From Actinomycetota bacterium (GTDB lineage Bacteria > Actinomycetota > Actinomycetes > Mycobacteriales > Micromonosporaceae): DNA of 53,068 bases. The notes beneath the pieces were generated by a model. It searched no databases. It saw only the letters and a list, made by a program, of their open reading frames with translations, and had not been told where the DNA came from. Position numbers and translations under genes: made by a program. The stretch lies in assembly GCA_005885555.1 (NCBI GenBank), contig VAWN01000033.1, positions 97,000 to 150,067 on the forward strand, in the 5' to 3' direction. How positions within the stretch are numbered: position 1 is the stretch's first letter; each line of letters opens with the position of its first letter. Of the stretch, positions 25,709 to 33,428 are shown one piece after another.

Positions 25709-27304
25709 TCACGCCTCGGCCAGCTCCAGCTGGTCTTCCCGGGTGGCTTGGTCCTCCCGCGTGGCGGCCGGCGCCTCCGGTACCGGAAGCACGGCCGACC
25801 GCCGCGGCAGCCAGGCCAGTACCACGATCACCCCGGTCAGCGCCACGAGCACCGAACCGAGCGCGGCGGCGTGCATGGCGTCGACGAACGCGGAGTTGGC
25901 CGTGTCGATCAGCCGTGATCCAGCTCCCCCGAGGTGCTGGGCGGTGGCGTAGGCGCCCGAGATCGACTCGCTGGCGGCGTGCCGACCAGCCGCCGGCAGC
26001 GCGCTGGCCTGGTCGTGGATCCGCGCGCGGTAGACCGCCGCGAGCACCGACCCGAGTACCGCGATGCCCAGCGCCCCGCCGACCTGGCGGATGGTGTTGC
26101 CGACCGCGGAGCCGACGCCGGCCTTCTCCCGCGGCAGCGAGGACATGATGGACTCGGTGGCCGGCGGCATCACGTTGGCCATCCCGGCGCCCTGCAGGAA
26201 GAACAGCACTCCGAGCAGCCAGACCGGGCTGGTCGCGTCGACCAGGAAGAACCCGCCCAGGCCGAGGGTCACCAGACCCAGGCCGACCGCGCAGACCGCC
26301 TTCGGCCCGTACCGGCGCACCATGGCGGCGCTGCGCGGCGCGAAGATCAGCTGCGCGACCGCGAACGGCGTGGTCAGCAGGCCGGCCGCGAGCGGGCTGT
26401 AGCCGCGCACCAGCTGCAGGTAGAACGCCATGAAGAAGAACGTGCCCATGGCCGCGAAGAAGACCAGGCCGATCGAGCCGACCGCGGCCGAGAAGCGCGG
26501 GTTGCGGAACAGCGTGACGTCCAGGGACGGGTACCGCACCCGGCGCTCGACCAGCACGAAGGCGACCAGCAGCGCGAGGCCGGCGGCGAGGGTACCCCAC
26601 GAGCGCGGGCGGCCGAAGCCGTGCTCACCGCCGTCGATGATGCCGTACACCAGCAGGCCGAGGCCGGCGATGGACAGCAGCACCCCGGCGACGTCCACCC
26701 GGCCGGGTCGCGGGTCGCGGGAGTCGGGTACCACGGCCAGCACCGCGACCAGCCCGGCTGCCACCACCGGTACGTTGATCAGGAAGACCGAGCCCCACCA
26801 GAAGTGTTCGAGCAGCAGCCCGCCGACCACCGGTCCGACGGCGACGCCGAGCCCGACGGCGCCCGCCCAGGTACCGATCGCGCGGGCGCGCTCCCGCGGG
26901 TCGAAGACGTTGGAGATGATCGCGAGCGTCGCCGGCAGTACCGCGGCGCCGCCGATGCCCATCAGCGCGCGGGCGGCGATGAGCTGGCCGGGCGTCTGCG
27001 CGTACGCGGAGGCGACCGATGCGATGCCGAACAGCAGCAGGCCGAGCAGCAGGACCTTCTTGCGGCCGAGCCGGTCACCGAGCACGCCCCAGGTGAACAG
27101 CAGCCCGGCGAAGACCAGGGTGTACGAGTTGGTGGCCCACTCCAGGTCGCTCTGGGTGGCACCGAGGCCGCGCTGCGGGTCGGCGATCACCCGTAACGCG
27201 ACGTTGAGGACGGTCGTGTCGAGGATGACGACCAGGAGGCTGACCACCAGTACGCCGAGGATCACCCAACGGCGGGGATGGCCGGTCGATGGAGCGGTGT
27301 TCAT
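25709..27304 (-). CDS. MFS multidrug exporter, DHA2 (14-TMS) family
   Basis: A 531-residue inner-membrane proton antiporter. It has the 14-helix DHA2 layout with motif C-like GWAGAVGLGVAVGPVVGG (in WAGAVGLGVAVGPVVGGLLL) and motif A GVLGDRLGRKKVLLLG. Helix 1 has the DHA2 signature LDTTVLNVAL. The extracytoplasmic loop near residues 440-470 is long and the tail carries a duplicated ATREDQ hexapeptide. ATG 27304 is preceded by GGGGAG 4 nt upstream. The gene is controlled by a promoter bracketed by two operators and is followed by its TetR regulator. The substrate cannot be told. Confidence 0.93.
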   Translation of the reverse strand: MNTAPSTGHPRRWVILGVLVVSLLVVILDTTVLNVALRVIADPQRGLGATQSDLEWATNSYTLVFAGLLFTWGVLGDRLGRKKVLLLGLLLFGIASVASAYAQTPGQLIAARALMGIGGAAVLPATLAIISNVFDPRERARAIGTWAGAVGLGVAVGPVVGGLLLEHFWWGSVFLINVPVVAAGLVAVLAVVPDSRDPRPGRVDVAGVLLSIAGLGLLVYGIIDGGEHGFGRPRSWGTLAAGLALLVAFVLVERRVRYPSLDVTLFRNPRFSAAVGSIGLVFFAAMGTFFFMAFYLQLVRGYSPLAAGLLTTPFAVAQLIFAPRSAAMVRRYGPKAVCAVGLGLVTLGLGGFFLVDATSPVWLLGVLFFLQGAGMANVMPPATESIMSSLPREKAGVGSAVGNTIRQVGGALGIAVLGSVLAAVYRARIHDQASALPAAGRHAASESISGAYATAQHLGGAGSRLIDTANSAFVDAMHAAALGSVLVALTGVIVVLAWLPRRSAVLPVPEAPAATREDQATREDQLELAEA

Positions 27305-27320
27305 GGATCTCCCCGTTGAT

Positions 27321-27345
27321 TCGATACGGATCTGTTCCGTATCGA
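27321..27345. promoter_or_regulatory. Operator 1 of the MFS-tetR operon
   Basis: A perfect inverted repeat TCGATACGGA-N5-TCCGTATCGA, flanked by one more matching T/A pair (27320/27346). It begins next to the -10 hexamer on its downstream side, so bound repressor would cover the transcription start. The core TCGATACG-N9-CGTATCGA is shared exactly with operator 2. Confidence 0.85.
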
Positions 27346-27374
27346 AGCCTAGCCGGGGCTACATCGATACGGAA
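27346..27374 (-). promoter_or_regulatory. Promoter of the MFS-tetR operon
   Basis: On the minus strand -35 TTCCGT (27369-27374) and -10 TAGGCT (27346-27351) are 17 bp apart. The -35 lies inside operator 2, and the -10 abuts operator 1. Confidence 0.55.
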
Positions 27375-27388
27375 AAGCCTCGTATCGA
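27364..27388. promoter_or_regulatory. Operator 2 of the MFS-tetR operon
   Basis: TCGATACG-N9-CGTATCGA, the same half-sites and spacing as operator 1 but without the inner GA/TC symmetry. Its centre is 43 bp from the centre of operator 1, about four helical turns. It overlaps the proposed -35. Confidence 0.8.
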
Positions 27389-27430
27389 AAAAGATGTGAC
27401 GAGCGCCGCCCGCTTCGCCGGGAATACGAG

Positions 27431-27445
27431 CGAGATCCTGGACGC
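27431..27445 (+). repeat. Solitary copy of the 15-bp arm of the downstream inverted repeat
   Basis: CGAGATCCTGGACGC differs at one base from the arms of the 27579-27632 hairpin (CGAGATCTTGGACGC). The gap from 27389 to 27679 contains no convincing gene; it holds this copy and the hairpin. Confidence 0.6.
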
Positions 27446-27578
27446 AAGCCAGCCGTAAAGGAACCCGAAACCCGAATTCCCCCTCTCGTGGGGGTGCTCG
27501 TAGCGACGACGAAGGGTGAGGGACGGCCCGGTTTGGCCGGTTTGCGCTGCGGTGGCAGGTGTAGCGGCTCTCCCGTAG

Positions 27579-27632
27579 CGAGATCTTGGACGCTTGCACC
27601 CCTTGCAGGGGGTATAGGCGTCCAAGATCTCG
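27579..27632. repeat. 54-bp hairpin with perfect 15-bp arms downstream of yebC
   Basis: CGAGATCTTGGACGC (27579-27593) and its exact reverse complement (27618-27632) enclose 24 nt that contain a further ACCCC/GGGGT pairing. It begins 48 bp past the yebC stop, so it may end yebC transcription. The isolated third arm nearby suggests a repeat family and not a simple terminator. Confidence 0.8.
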
Positions 27633-27679
27633 GTCGGTGCCAGGGGGCGGCGCCGGCGGTGGCCCCGGCGGCGGCGGCC

Positions 27680-28435
27680 TCAGGCGTCGACGGCCGCCAT
27701 GACCTCGTCGGAGACGTCGAAGTTGGCGTACACGTTCTGCACGTCGTCGCAATCCTCAAGGGCGTCGATCAGCTTGAAGACCTTGCGGGCCCCGTCTTCG
27801 TCGAGCGGTACCGTCACGCTCGGTACGAAGGACGACTCGGCCGACTCGTACTCCACGCTGGCCGACTGCAACGCGTTGCGGATCGCGACGAGATCGCCCG
27901 CCTCGCTGACCACCTCGAACGCCTCGCCGAGGTCGTTGACCTCCTCCGCACCGGCGTCGAGTACCGCACCGAGCACGTCGTCCTCGGTCAGCCCGCCGGC
28001 CTTCGGGACGATCGCCACGCCCTTACGGTTGAACAGGTACGACACGCTGCCCGCGTCGGCCAGGCTGCCACCGTTACGGGTCAGCGCGACCCGTACCTCC
28101 GTCGCCGCCCGGTTGCGGTTGTCGGTCAGGCACTCGATCAGGATCGCGACGCCGCTGGGCCCGTACCCCTCGTAGTTCACCGTCTGGTAGTCGGCACCGC
28201 CGGCCTCCTGGCCGGAGCCGCGCTTGACGGCACGGTCGATGTTGTCGTTGGGTACCGAGTTCTTCTTGGCCTTCTGGATCGCGTCGAACAGGGTCGGGTT
28301 GCCGGCCGGGTCGCCGCCGCCGATCCGCGCGGCCACCTCGACGTTCTTGATCAGACGGGCGAAGAGCTTGCCGCGCTTGGCGTCGATGACCGCCTTCTTG
28401 TGCTTGGTAGTCGCCCACTTCGAGTGGCCGGACAT
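27680..28435 (-). CDS. yebC: YebC/PmpR-family regulatory protein (TACO1-like)
   Basis: A 251-residue protein with the family start [37 protein letters not shown]. The middle has the block [29 protein letters not shown], and the acidic C-terminal domain ends [18 protein letters not shown]. Family members act as transcription factors or promote translation through difficult motifs such as polyproline. The ATG shares one base with the pdxT stop (TAATG), so translation is coupled to pdxT. In many actinobacteria yebC is next to ruvC; here a 4.4-kb accessory segment separates them. Confidence 0.96.
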   Translation of the reverse strand: MSGHSKWATTKHKKAVIDAKRGKLFARLIKNVEVAARIGGGDPAGNPTLFDAIQKAKKNSVPNDNIDRAVKRGSGQEAGGADYQTVNYEGYGPSGVAILIECLTDNRNRAATEVRVALTRNGGSLADAGSVSYLFNRKGVAIVPKAGGLTEDDVLGAVLDAGAEEVNDLGEAFEVVSEAGDLVAIRNALQSASVEYESAESSFVPSVTVPLDEDGARKVFKLIDALEDCDDVQNVYANFDVSDEVMAAVDA

Positions 28436-29064
28436 TACCCCTCCGCAACTCGTGTCTGTGCGTCGCGCACCAGTTCCACGAAGCGGCGGTGCACACGCAG
28501 GTCACCGGCGAGCTCCGGGTGGAAGGCGGTCGCGAGCAGATTGCCCTGCCGAACCGCGACAATCCTACCGTCCGCGCCGTCCGGTACCGAGCCGGCCACC
28601 GGTACCCTGCCCAGCACCTCGACGCCCGGACCGATCCGCTCCACCCAGGGCGCGCGGATGAACACCGCGTGGAACGGCTGCCCGGGTACCCCGGCGAGGG
28701 TCAGGTCGGCCTCGAAGGAGTCCACCTGCCGACCGAACGCGTTGCGCCGTACCGTCATGTCGATCCCGCCGAAGGACTGCTGGTCGGGACGCCCGTCGAG
28801 GACCTCGGCGGCCAGCATGATCATGCCGGCGCAGGAGCCGTAGACCGGCATGCCGTCGCCGATCCGCTTGCGGATGGGTTCGAGCAGCCCGAACTCCACC
28901 GACAGCTTACTGATCGTGGTGGACTCGCCGCCGGGGATCACCAGCGCGTCGACGTCGTCCAGCTCGCCCGGCCGGCGTACCGGCTGGGCCGCCGCATCGC
29001 AGATCGCCAGCGCCCGCAGGTGCTCCCGGACGTCGCCCTGCAGGGCGAGTACGCCGATCTTCAC
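28435..29064 (-). CDS. pdxT: Pyridoxal 5'-phosphate synthase glutaminase subunit PdxT
   Basis: A 209-residue class I glutaminase that supplies ammonia to PdxS for vitamin B6 synthesis. Visible are [14 protein letters not shown] at the start, the oxyanion-strand [11 protein letters not shown], the nucleophile in YGSCAGMI, and the His/Glu pair in [13 protein letters not shown] 29064 follows GGGAGG 5 nt upstream, within the 3' end of the dispersed element. An open extension to 29103 is not needed. It overlaps yebC by one base. Confidence 0.96.
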   Translation of the reverse strand: MKIGVLALQGDVREHLRALAICDAAAQPVRRPGELDDVDALVIPGGESTTISKLSVEFGLLEPIRKRIGDGMPVYGSCAGMIMLAAEVLDGRPDQQSFGGIDMTVRRNAFGRQVDSFEADLTLAGVPGQPFHAVFIRAPWVERIGPGVEVLGRVPVAGSVPDGADGRIVAVRQGNLLATAFHPELAGDLRVHRRFVELVRDAQTRVAEG

Positions 29065-29071
29065 CAGACCT

Positions 29072-29161
29072 CCCGGGTCGCTCCGCGAGGCGCTCCGGCG
29101 CACCGCCTTCCCTCCTCGCTGCGCTCGTCAGTCCAGACGGCGCCGCGCCACGCTGCGCTCA
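29072..29161. repeat. Dispersed ~90-bp intergenic element, copy B (between pdxS and pdxT)
   Basis: The sequence aligns along its whole length with 22055-22147 with only a handful of differences. As in copy A, it starts at the upstream gene's stop codon (TGAGCG) and ends in the ribosome binding site of the next gene. Confidence 0.85.
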
Positions 29162-30052
29162 CCAGCCGCGCTCGGCCAGTCGGTGCGACACGGGTACGTC
29201 GTCGACGTTGATGCCGACCATGGCCTCGCCCAGGCCGCGGGACACCTTGGCCAGCACGTCGGCGTCGTCGAAGAACGTGGTCGCCTTGACGATCGCCGCG
29301 GCCCGCTGGGCCGGGTTGCCGGACTTGAAGATGCCGGACCCGACGAACACGCCCTCCGCGCCCAGCTGCATCATCATCGCCGCGTCGGCGGGGCTGGCGA
29401 GGCCGCCCGCGGTGAACAGCACCACCGGCAGCTTGCCGGCCGCGGCCACCTCGGCCACCAGCTCGTACGGCGCCTGCAGCTCCTTGGCCGCGACGAACAG
29501 CTCGTCCGGGCTCATCGAGGTCAACCGGCGGATCTGCGCCCGAATCATGCGCATATGGGTGGTCGCGTTGGAGACGTCGCCGGTGCCCGCCTCGCCTTTC
29601 GACCGGATCATCGCGGCGCCCTCGGTGATCCGGCGCAGCGCCTCGCCGAGGTTGGTCGCGCCGCACACGAACGGGACGGTGAACGCCCACTTGTCGATGT
29701 GGTTGGCGTAGTCGGCCGGGGTCAGCACCTCGGACTCGTCGACGTAGTCCACGCCCAGCGCCTGCAGGATCTGGGCCTCGACGAAGTGCCCGATGCGGGC
29801 CTTCGCCATGACCGGGATCGACACCGCGTTGATGATGCCGTCGATCAGGTCGGGGTCGGACATGCGCGCCACGCCGCCCTGCGCCCGGATGTCGGCCGGT
29901 ACCCGTTCCAGCGCCATCACCGCGACCGCGCCGGCATCCTCCGCGATCTTCGCCTGCTCGGCCGTGACGACGTCCATGATCACGCCGCCCTTGAGCATCT
30001 CGGCCATGCCGCGCTTGACCCGCGCGGTGCCGGTCACAGGAGTCTCGGACAC
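29159..30052 (-). CDS. pdxS: Pyridoxal 5'-phosphate synthase lyase subunit PdxS
   Basis: A 297-residue TIM-barrel enzyme that makes PLP from ribose 5-phosphate, glyceraldehyde 3-phosphate and PdxT-derived ammonia. The sequence is highly conserved: [18 protein letters not shown], the catalytic lysine region [26 protein letters not shown] (phosphate loop), and [19 protein letters not shown]. The start is GTG 30052 (VSETPVTG), six nt after a TACGAT hexamer, so probably leaderless. The next gene, pdxT, follows after the dispersed element. Confidence 0.97.
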   Translation of the reverse strand: MSETPVTGTARVKRGMAEMLKGGVIMDVVTAEQAKIAEDAGAVAVMALERVPADIRAQGGVARMSDPDLIDGIINAVSIPVMAKARIGHFVEAQILQALGVDYVDESEVLTPADYANHIDKWAFTVPFVCGATNLGEALRRITEGAAMIRSKGEAGTGDVSNATTHMRMIRAQIRRLTSMSPDELFVAAKELQAPYELVAEVAAAGKLPVVLFTAGGLASPADAAMMMQLGAEGVFVGSGIFKSGNPAQRAAAIVKATTFFDDADVLAKVSRGLGEAMVGINVDDVPVSHRLAERGW

Positions 30053-30058
30053 GATCCG

Positions 30059-30064
30059 ATCGTA
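30059..30064 (-). promoter_or_regulatory. -10 hexamer TACGAT, probable leaderless promoter of pdxS-pdxT-yebC
   Basis: On the minus strand TACGAT-N6-GTG leads straight into pdxS with no ribosome binding site. The hexamer and spacing match those before the LAL regulator at 12857-12862. Confidence 0.45.
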
Positions 30065-30137
30065 TCCGGGCCGGCCACCCGCTCCGACGGCCAATCGTCA
30101 ACCCGTGGCCTGGTTGGTGGCCGGGCCTGCCACGCCG

Positions 30138-30617
30138 CTACGCAGCCGGCGCCGCCGGGTCGAGCATCGGGTCGTCGACGTCGAAGTACTCCGGCGCCGG
30201 GTGCCGCCGGGACAGCCGGAGCAGCCGGACCAGCGGGCGGCGGCGCACCGCCAGCGCGTCGCGTACCGAGTCGTTGTGCACCTGCCGGGTCAGCGCGACC
30301 CGCCGGCTGGCCTCGACGACGCCGTTGAGCGGCTCGGCCACCGGTACCTGCCGCAGCTCCCGGGTGAGGTCGTTCTCGGCCAGCTCGCGGTCCTCGGGTA
30401 CCGCGTCCAGCGCCGCCCGGGCGACCTGCCGCAGGTCACCACGGCCGAGCGTGTCGGCCAGCTGGGCGGCGGCCGCGGCCCGGCGCACCAGCTGGGCGTC
30501 CAGTGCGGCGTGCGCCGCGGCGGCCCGGGCGTGCAGCCGGTCCAGCCGCGCGGCGATCCACGTCACGTAGGTGGCGATCAGCACGACTGCGGCCACGACC
30601 GCGACGATCCACCACAT
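30138..30617 (-). CDS. LemA-like single-span membrane protein
   Basis: A 159-residue protein with an N-terminal membrane helix (WWIVAVVAAVVLIATYVTWIA, ~2-22). A long Ala/Arg-rich helical region follows (RLDRLHARAAAAHAALDAQLVRRAAAAAQLADTL), resembling the coiled LemA fold, with a Pro-rich acidic tail (APEYFDVDDPMLDP). No enzymatic residue is visible. It follows pimA by 26 bp on the same strand, so it is the last gene of the PIM operon, but a direct role in PIM synthesis is not established. Confidence 0.75.
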   Translation of the reverse strand: MWWIVAVVAAVVLIATYVTWIAARLDRLHARAAAAHAALDAQLVRRAAAAAQLADTLGRGDLRQVARAALDAVPEDRELAENDLTRELRQVPVAEPLNGVVEASRRVALTRQVHNDSVRDALAVRRRPLVRLLRLSRRHPAPEYFDVDDPMLDPAAPAA

Positions 30618-30643
30618 GAGGGCCGAGCCTACTCAGGCCCGGC

Positions 30644-31774
30644 TCAGTCGAGGTCCGCGACGGCACGCGGGGCCGCCTCGATCGCGGTCGCGTAGACCTC
30701 CAGGACCCGCTCGGCGACCACCGGCCAGTCGAAGCCGGCGACCACCCGGGCCGCACGGCCGGCCAGGTCCGCCCGGCGCGGCGGGTCGTCGAGCAGGTCG
30801 GCGATCGTGGTCGCCAGGGCGTCCGCGTCGCCGGCCGGGAACAGCACCCCCGCGTGGCCGCCGTCCAGGACCCGGCGGAACGCGTCCAGGTCACTGGCCA
30901 CCACGGGGGTACCCGCAGCCATGGCCTCGGTCAGGATCATCCCGAACGACTCGCCACCGGTGTTCGGCGCGACATAGAGATCGACGCTGCGCAGCATCCG
31001 GGCCTTGTCCTGCTCGGACACGGTACCGAGAAAGGTGATCCGGTCGCGGACGGCACGGGCCCGGTCGGCCACCGCCTCGTCCGGATCGCCCGGCCCGGCG
31101 ACCAGCAGGCGCAGGCCGGGCCGGTCCGGTACCAGCCGGGACAGCGCGTTGAGCAGGATCGGGAAGCCCTTGCGCGATTCGGTGAACCGGCCCAGGAAGC
31201 CGACCGAACCGCCCGGTACCGGCCAGCCCGGCAGCGGTGCCGCGTGGGCGAACTTGGCCACGGCGACCCCGTTGGGGATCTCCCAGCCGCCCCCGTCGAG
31301 GTGCTCCACCTGGACCCGGCGGGCCGAATCGGACACCGCGATCCGGGCGGTGATCTTCTCCAGTACCACCTGGAGCGCCCCCTGCGCCGCGGCCATCGCC
31401 CGGGACCGGGTGGTCGCGGTGTGGAACGTCGCGACGACCGGGGTGCGCGCGTAGAGCACCGCGAGCATCGACAGGCTCGGCGTGACCGGCTCGTGCACGT
31501 GCAGCACGTCGAACCGGCCCGCGGACAGCCAGCGGCGTACCCGCGACGCCGAGATCGGGCCGAACGCCAGCCGGGCCACGGAGCCGTTGTACGGCACCGG
31601 CACCGCCCGGCCGGCCGAGACCGCGTACGGCGGAAGCTGCGCGTCCTCGTCGGCCGGGGCCAGGACGCTGACCTCGTGCCCCAGGCGGATCAGCGCCTCG
31701 GCCAGGTCGTGCACGTGGTTCTGCACGCCCCCGGGCACGTCGAACGAGTACGGGCACACGATTCCGATGCGCAT
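30644..31774 (-). CDS. pimA: Phosphatidyl-myo-inositol mannosyltransferase PimA (GT4)
   Basis: A 376-residue peripheral membrane GT-B enzyme that transfers the first mannose from GDP-Man to phosphatidylinositol. The N-terminal domain has the hallmark MRIGIVCPYSFDVPGGVQNHV. The C-terminal nucleotide-sugar domain has FLGRFTESRKGFPILLNAL and the E(x7)E motif ESFGMILTE, with GTPVVASDLDAFRRVL. The position directly after patA and pgsA is the conserved actinobacterial PIM arrangement and supports the specific call. Confidence 0.93.
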   Translation of the reverse strand: MRIGIVCPYSFDVPGGVQNHVHDLAEALIRLGHEVSVLAPADEDAQLPPYAVSAGRAVPVPYNGSVARLAFGPISASRVRRWLSAGRFDVLHVHEPVTPSLSMLAVLYARTPVVATFHTATTRSRAMAAAQGALQVVLEKITARIAVSDSARRVQVEHLDGGGWEIPNGVAVAKFAHAAPLPGWPVPGGSVGFLGRFTESRKGFPILLNALSRLVPDRPGLRLLVAGPGDPDEAVADRARAVRDRITFLGTVSEQDKARMLRSVDLYVAPNTGGESFGMILTEAMAAGTPVVASDLDAFRRVLDGGHAGVLFPAGDADALATTIADLLDDPPRRADLAGRAARVVAGFDWPVVAERVLEVYATAIEAAPRAVADLD

Positions 31775-31784
31775 GCCGCCTCCC

Positions 31785-32648
31785 CTACCGCCACATCCGT
31801 TGCAGCATGTGCCAGTCCTCGGGGTGCCGCCGGATGCCGGCCTCGAACTGCCGCGCCAGGTCCTGGGTCACCGTGCGGACCCGGTCGGCGAGCGAACCGG
31901 AGTCCGGGTCGGGCATCGGCAGCGGACCGTTCAGCCGGGACCGCGCGCCGGCCTTCTCGTACCACATGTCCGCCGCGTACAGCGGCGCCCCGCTACGCAG
32001 CGCGAGCAGTGCCGGGCCGGGCGGCATCGTGGTGCGGGCACCGAAGAACTCCACCTCGACGCCGCGGCCGGGCAGGTCGCGGTCGGCCAGCAGGGCGACG
32101 ACGTACCCCTTCTCCAGCCGCTCGACGAGCAGGTCCAGCGGCGGCTTCCCGGTACCGGTCAGCGGGATGATCTCCATGCCGAGGTCCTCGCGGAACTGCA
32201 GGAACCGCCGGTACAGGCCCTCGGGCCGCAGGCGTTCGGCGATCGCCACGATCGGCCAGCCCTGCGCGGCGACCCAGGCACCGGCGATGTCCCAGTTGCC
32301 GCCGTGCGGCAGCGCGACGATCGCCCCCCGGCCGGTGGCCACGTCGTCGGCGAGCATCTCGTGGCCGCCGAGCTGGAAGCCGGCCAGGATCTGCCGCCGG
32401 GACATCGACGGCAGCCGGAAGGCCTCCAGGTAGTACCGCAGGTACGAGTGCATCCCCCGCCGTACCAGCGCCTCCAGGTCCGCGTCCCCGACCACCCGCC
32501 GCAGGTTCTCCCGCAGCCGCGCCACGCCGCGGGTGTTGCGCCGCACGGCGATCTCGGCACCGGCCGCGAACAGGGCCGCACCGACCGGCCGGGGCAGCGC
32601 CCGCACCACCCGCCACCCCGCGGCGTACCCGGTCTCAACGAGGTTCAT
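31785..32648 (-). CDS. patA: Phosphatidylinositol mannoside acyltransferase
   Basis: A 287-residue membrane-associated acyltransferase that acylates a mannose of PIM using acyl-CoA. The catalytic H(x4)D is HGGNWD (about residues 115-120), preceded by GRGAIVALP. Other family blocks are LADRDLPGRGVEVEFFG, TTMPPGPALLALRSGAPL and HPEDWHMLQRMW at the end. The fold is the LpxL/HtrB superfamily, but the neighbours pgsA and pimA indicate the PIM substrate. Its start overlaps pgsA by 14 nt and its end is 10 bp before pimA. Confidence 0.92.
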   Translation of the reverse strand: MNLVETGYAAGWRVVRALPRPVGAALFAAGAEIAVRRNTRGVARLRENLRRVVGDADLEALVRRGMHSYLRYYLEAFRLPSMSRRQILAGFQLGGHEMLADDVATGRGAIVALPHGGNWDIAGAWVAAQGWPIVAIAERLRPEGLYRRFLQFREDLGMEIIPLTGTGKPPLDLLVERLEKGYVVALLADRDLPGRGVEVEFFGARTTMPPGPALLALRSGAPLYAADMWYEKAGARSRLNGPLPMPDPDSGSLADRVRTVTQDLARQFEAGIRRHPEDWHMLQRMWR

Positions 32649-33258
32649 GCTGCTCCAAGTCCTGGCGGTACACGGTGGTCACGCGCTGGCCGATCGTGAT
32701 GACGGACAGCACGGCGAGCAGCCACAGGGCCACGTCCAGGCCGTACCGCCAGCCGAACCCCTCGACGAGCCCACCCAGCCCGATGAGGGCCAGCCGTTCG
32801 AAGCGCTCGGCGACGCCGACGTTCGCGGTCATGCCCAGCCCCTCGGCGCGCGCCTTGGCGTACGAGACGATCTGCCCGGTGACGAGGCAGATCAGGCAGG
32901 CCGTCAGGGTCCCGTGCCGGCCCTGGGTGGCCAGCCAGTAGGCGACCGCGCCGAAGACCGCGCCGTCGGCGACCCGGTCCATCGTCGAGTCCAGGAACGC
33001 GCCGAACCGGCCGGTCCGGCCGCTCATCCGCGCCATGGTGCCATCGATCAGGTCGGTCATCGTACTGAGCGTGACGATCACGGTAGCCGCGACCAGGTGG
33101 CCGCGGGCGCCGAAGCCGAGGGCACCGACGAGCACCCCGGCGGTACCGGCGACGGTGACCGCGTCCGGGGAGACGCGCGCACGGAGCAGCGCCCGGGCGA
33201 CCGGATCGAGCACATGGTTGACACCGGCCCGGGCGACCCCGCTAAGGATCTTCGCCAT
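32635..33258 (-). CDS. pgsA: CDP-alcohol phosphatidyltransferase (phosphatidylinositol phosphate synthase)
   Basis: A 207-residue integral membrane enzyme. The diagnostic D(x2)DG(x2)AR(x8)G(x3)D(x3)D motif is complete as DLIDGTMARMS...RFGAFLDSTMD. About six hydrophobic segments are visible. As the first gene of the pgsA-patA-pimA operon it most likely makes phosphatidylinositol phosphate from CDP-diacylglycerol and inositol phosphate. A phosphatidylglycerol-type activity is less likely given the neighbours. GGTGGGAG sits just before the ATG. Confidence 0.92.
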   Translation of the reverse strand: MAKILSGVARAGVNHVLDPVARALLRARVSPDAVTVAGTAGVLVGALGFGARGHLVAATVIVTLSTMTDLIDGTMARMSGRTGRFGAFLDSTMDRVADGAVFGAVAYWLATQGRHGTLTACLICLVTGQIVSYAKARAEGLGMTANVGVAERFERLALIGLGGLVEGFGWRYGLDVALWLLAVLSVITIGQRVTTVYRQDLEQHEPR

Positions 33259-33367
33259 GGCGCTCCCACCTTAGCGGCGCGGCACGAGCCCGCGTACCAC
33301 CGCACGGAGTGAGTTCGCGCGTCGGGGTTGTGCCGTAGGCCACGCGGGTGTGGGATCGCAACCAGGA

Positions 33368-33390
33368 GGTAACGCCGCGTTCAAGTTACC
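33368..33390. promoter_or_regulatory. Inverted repeat GGTAAC-N11-GTTACC upstream of EF-G2
   Basis: The 6-bp arms at 33368-33373 and 33385-33390 are perfect complements. The site is 38 bp before the EF-G2 start in the 170-bp divergent gap between pgsA and EF-G2. It may be an operator or a leader hairpin. Confidence 0.35.
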
Positions 33391-33428
33391 GATGACGCGT
33401 GAATCACGAGCCGAGGGAGGCGCGCGCA

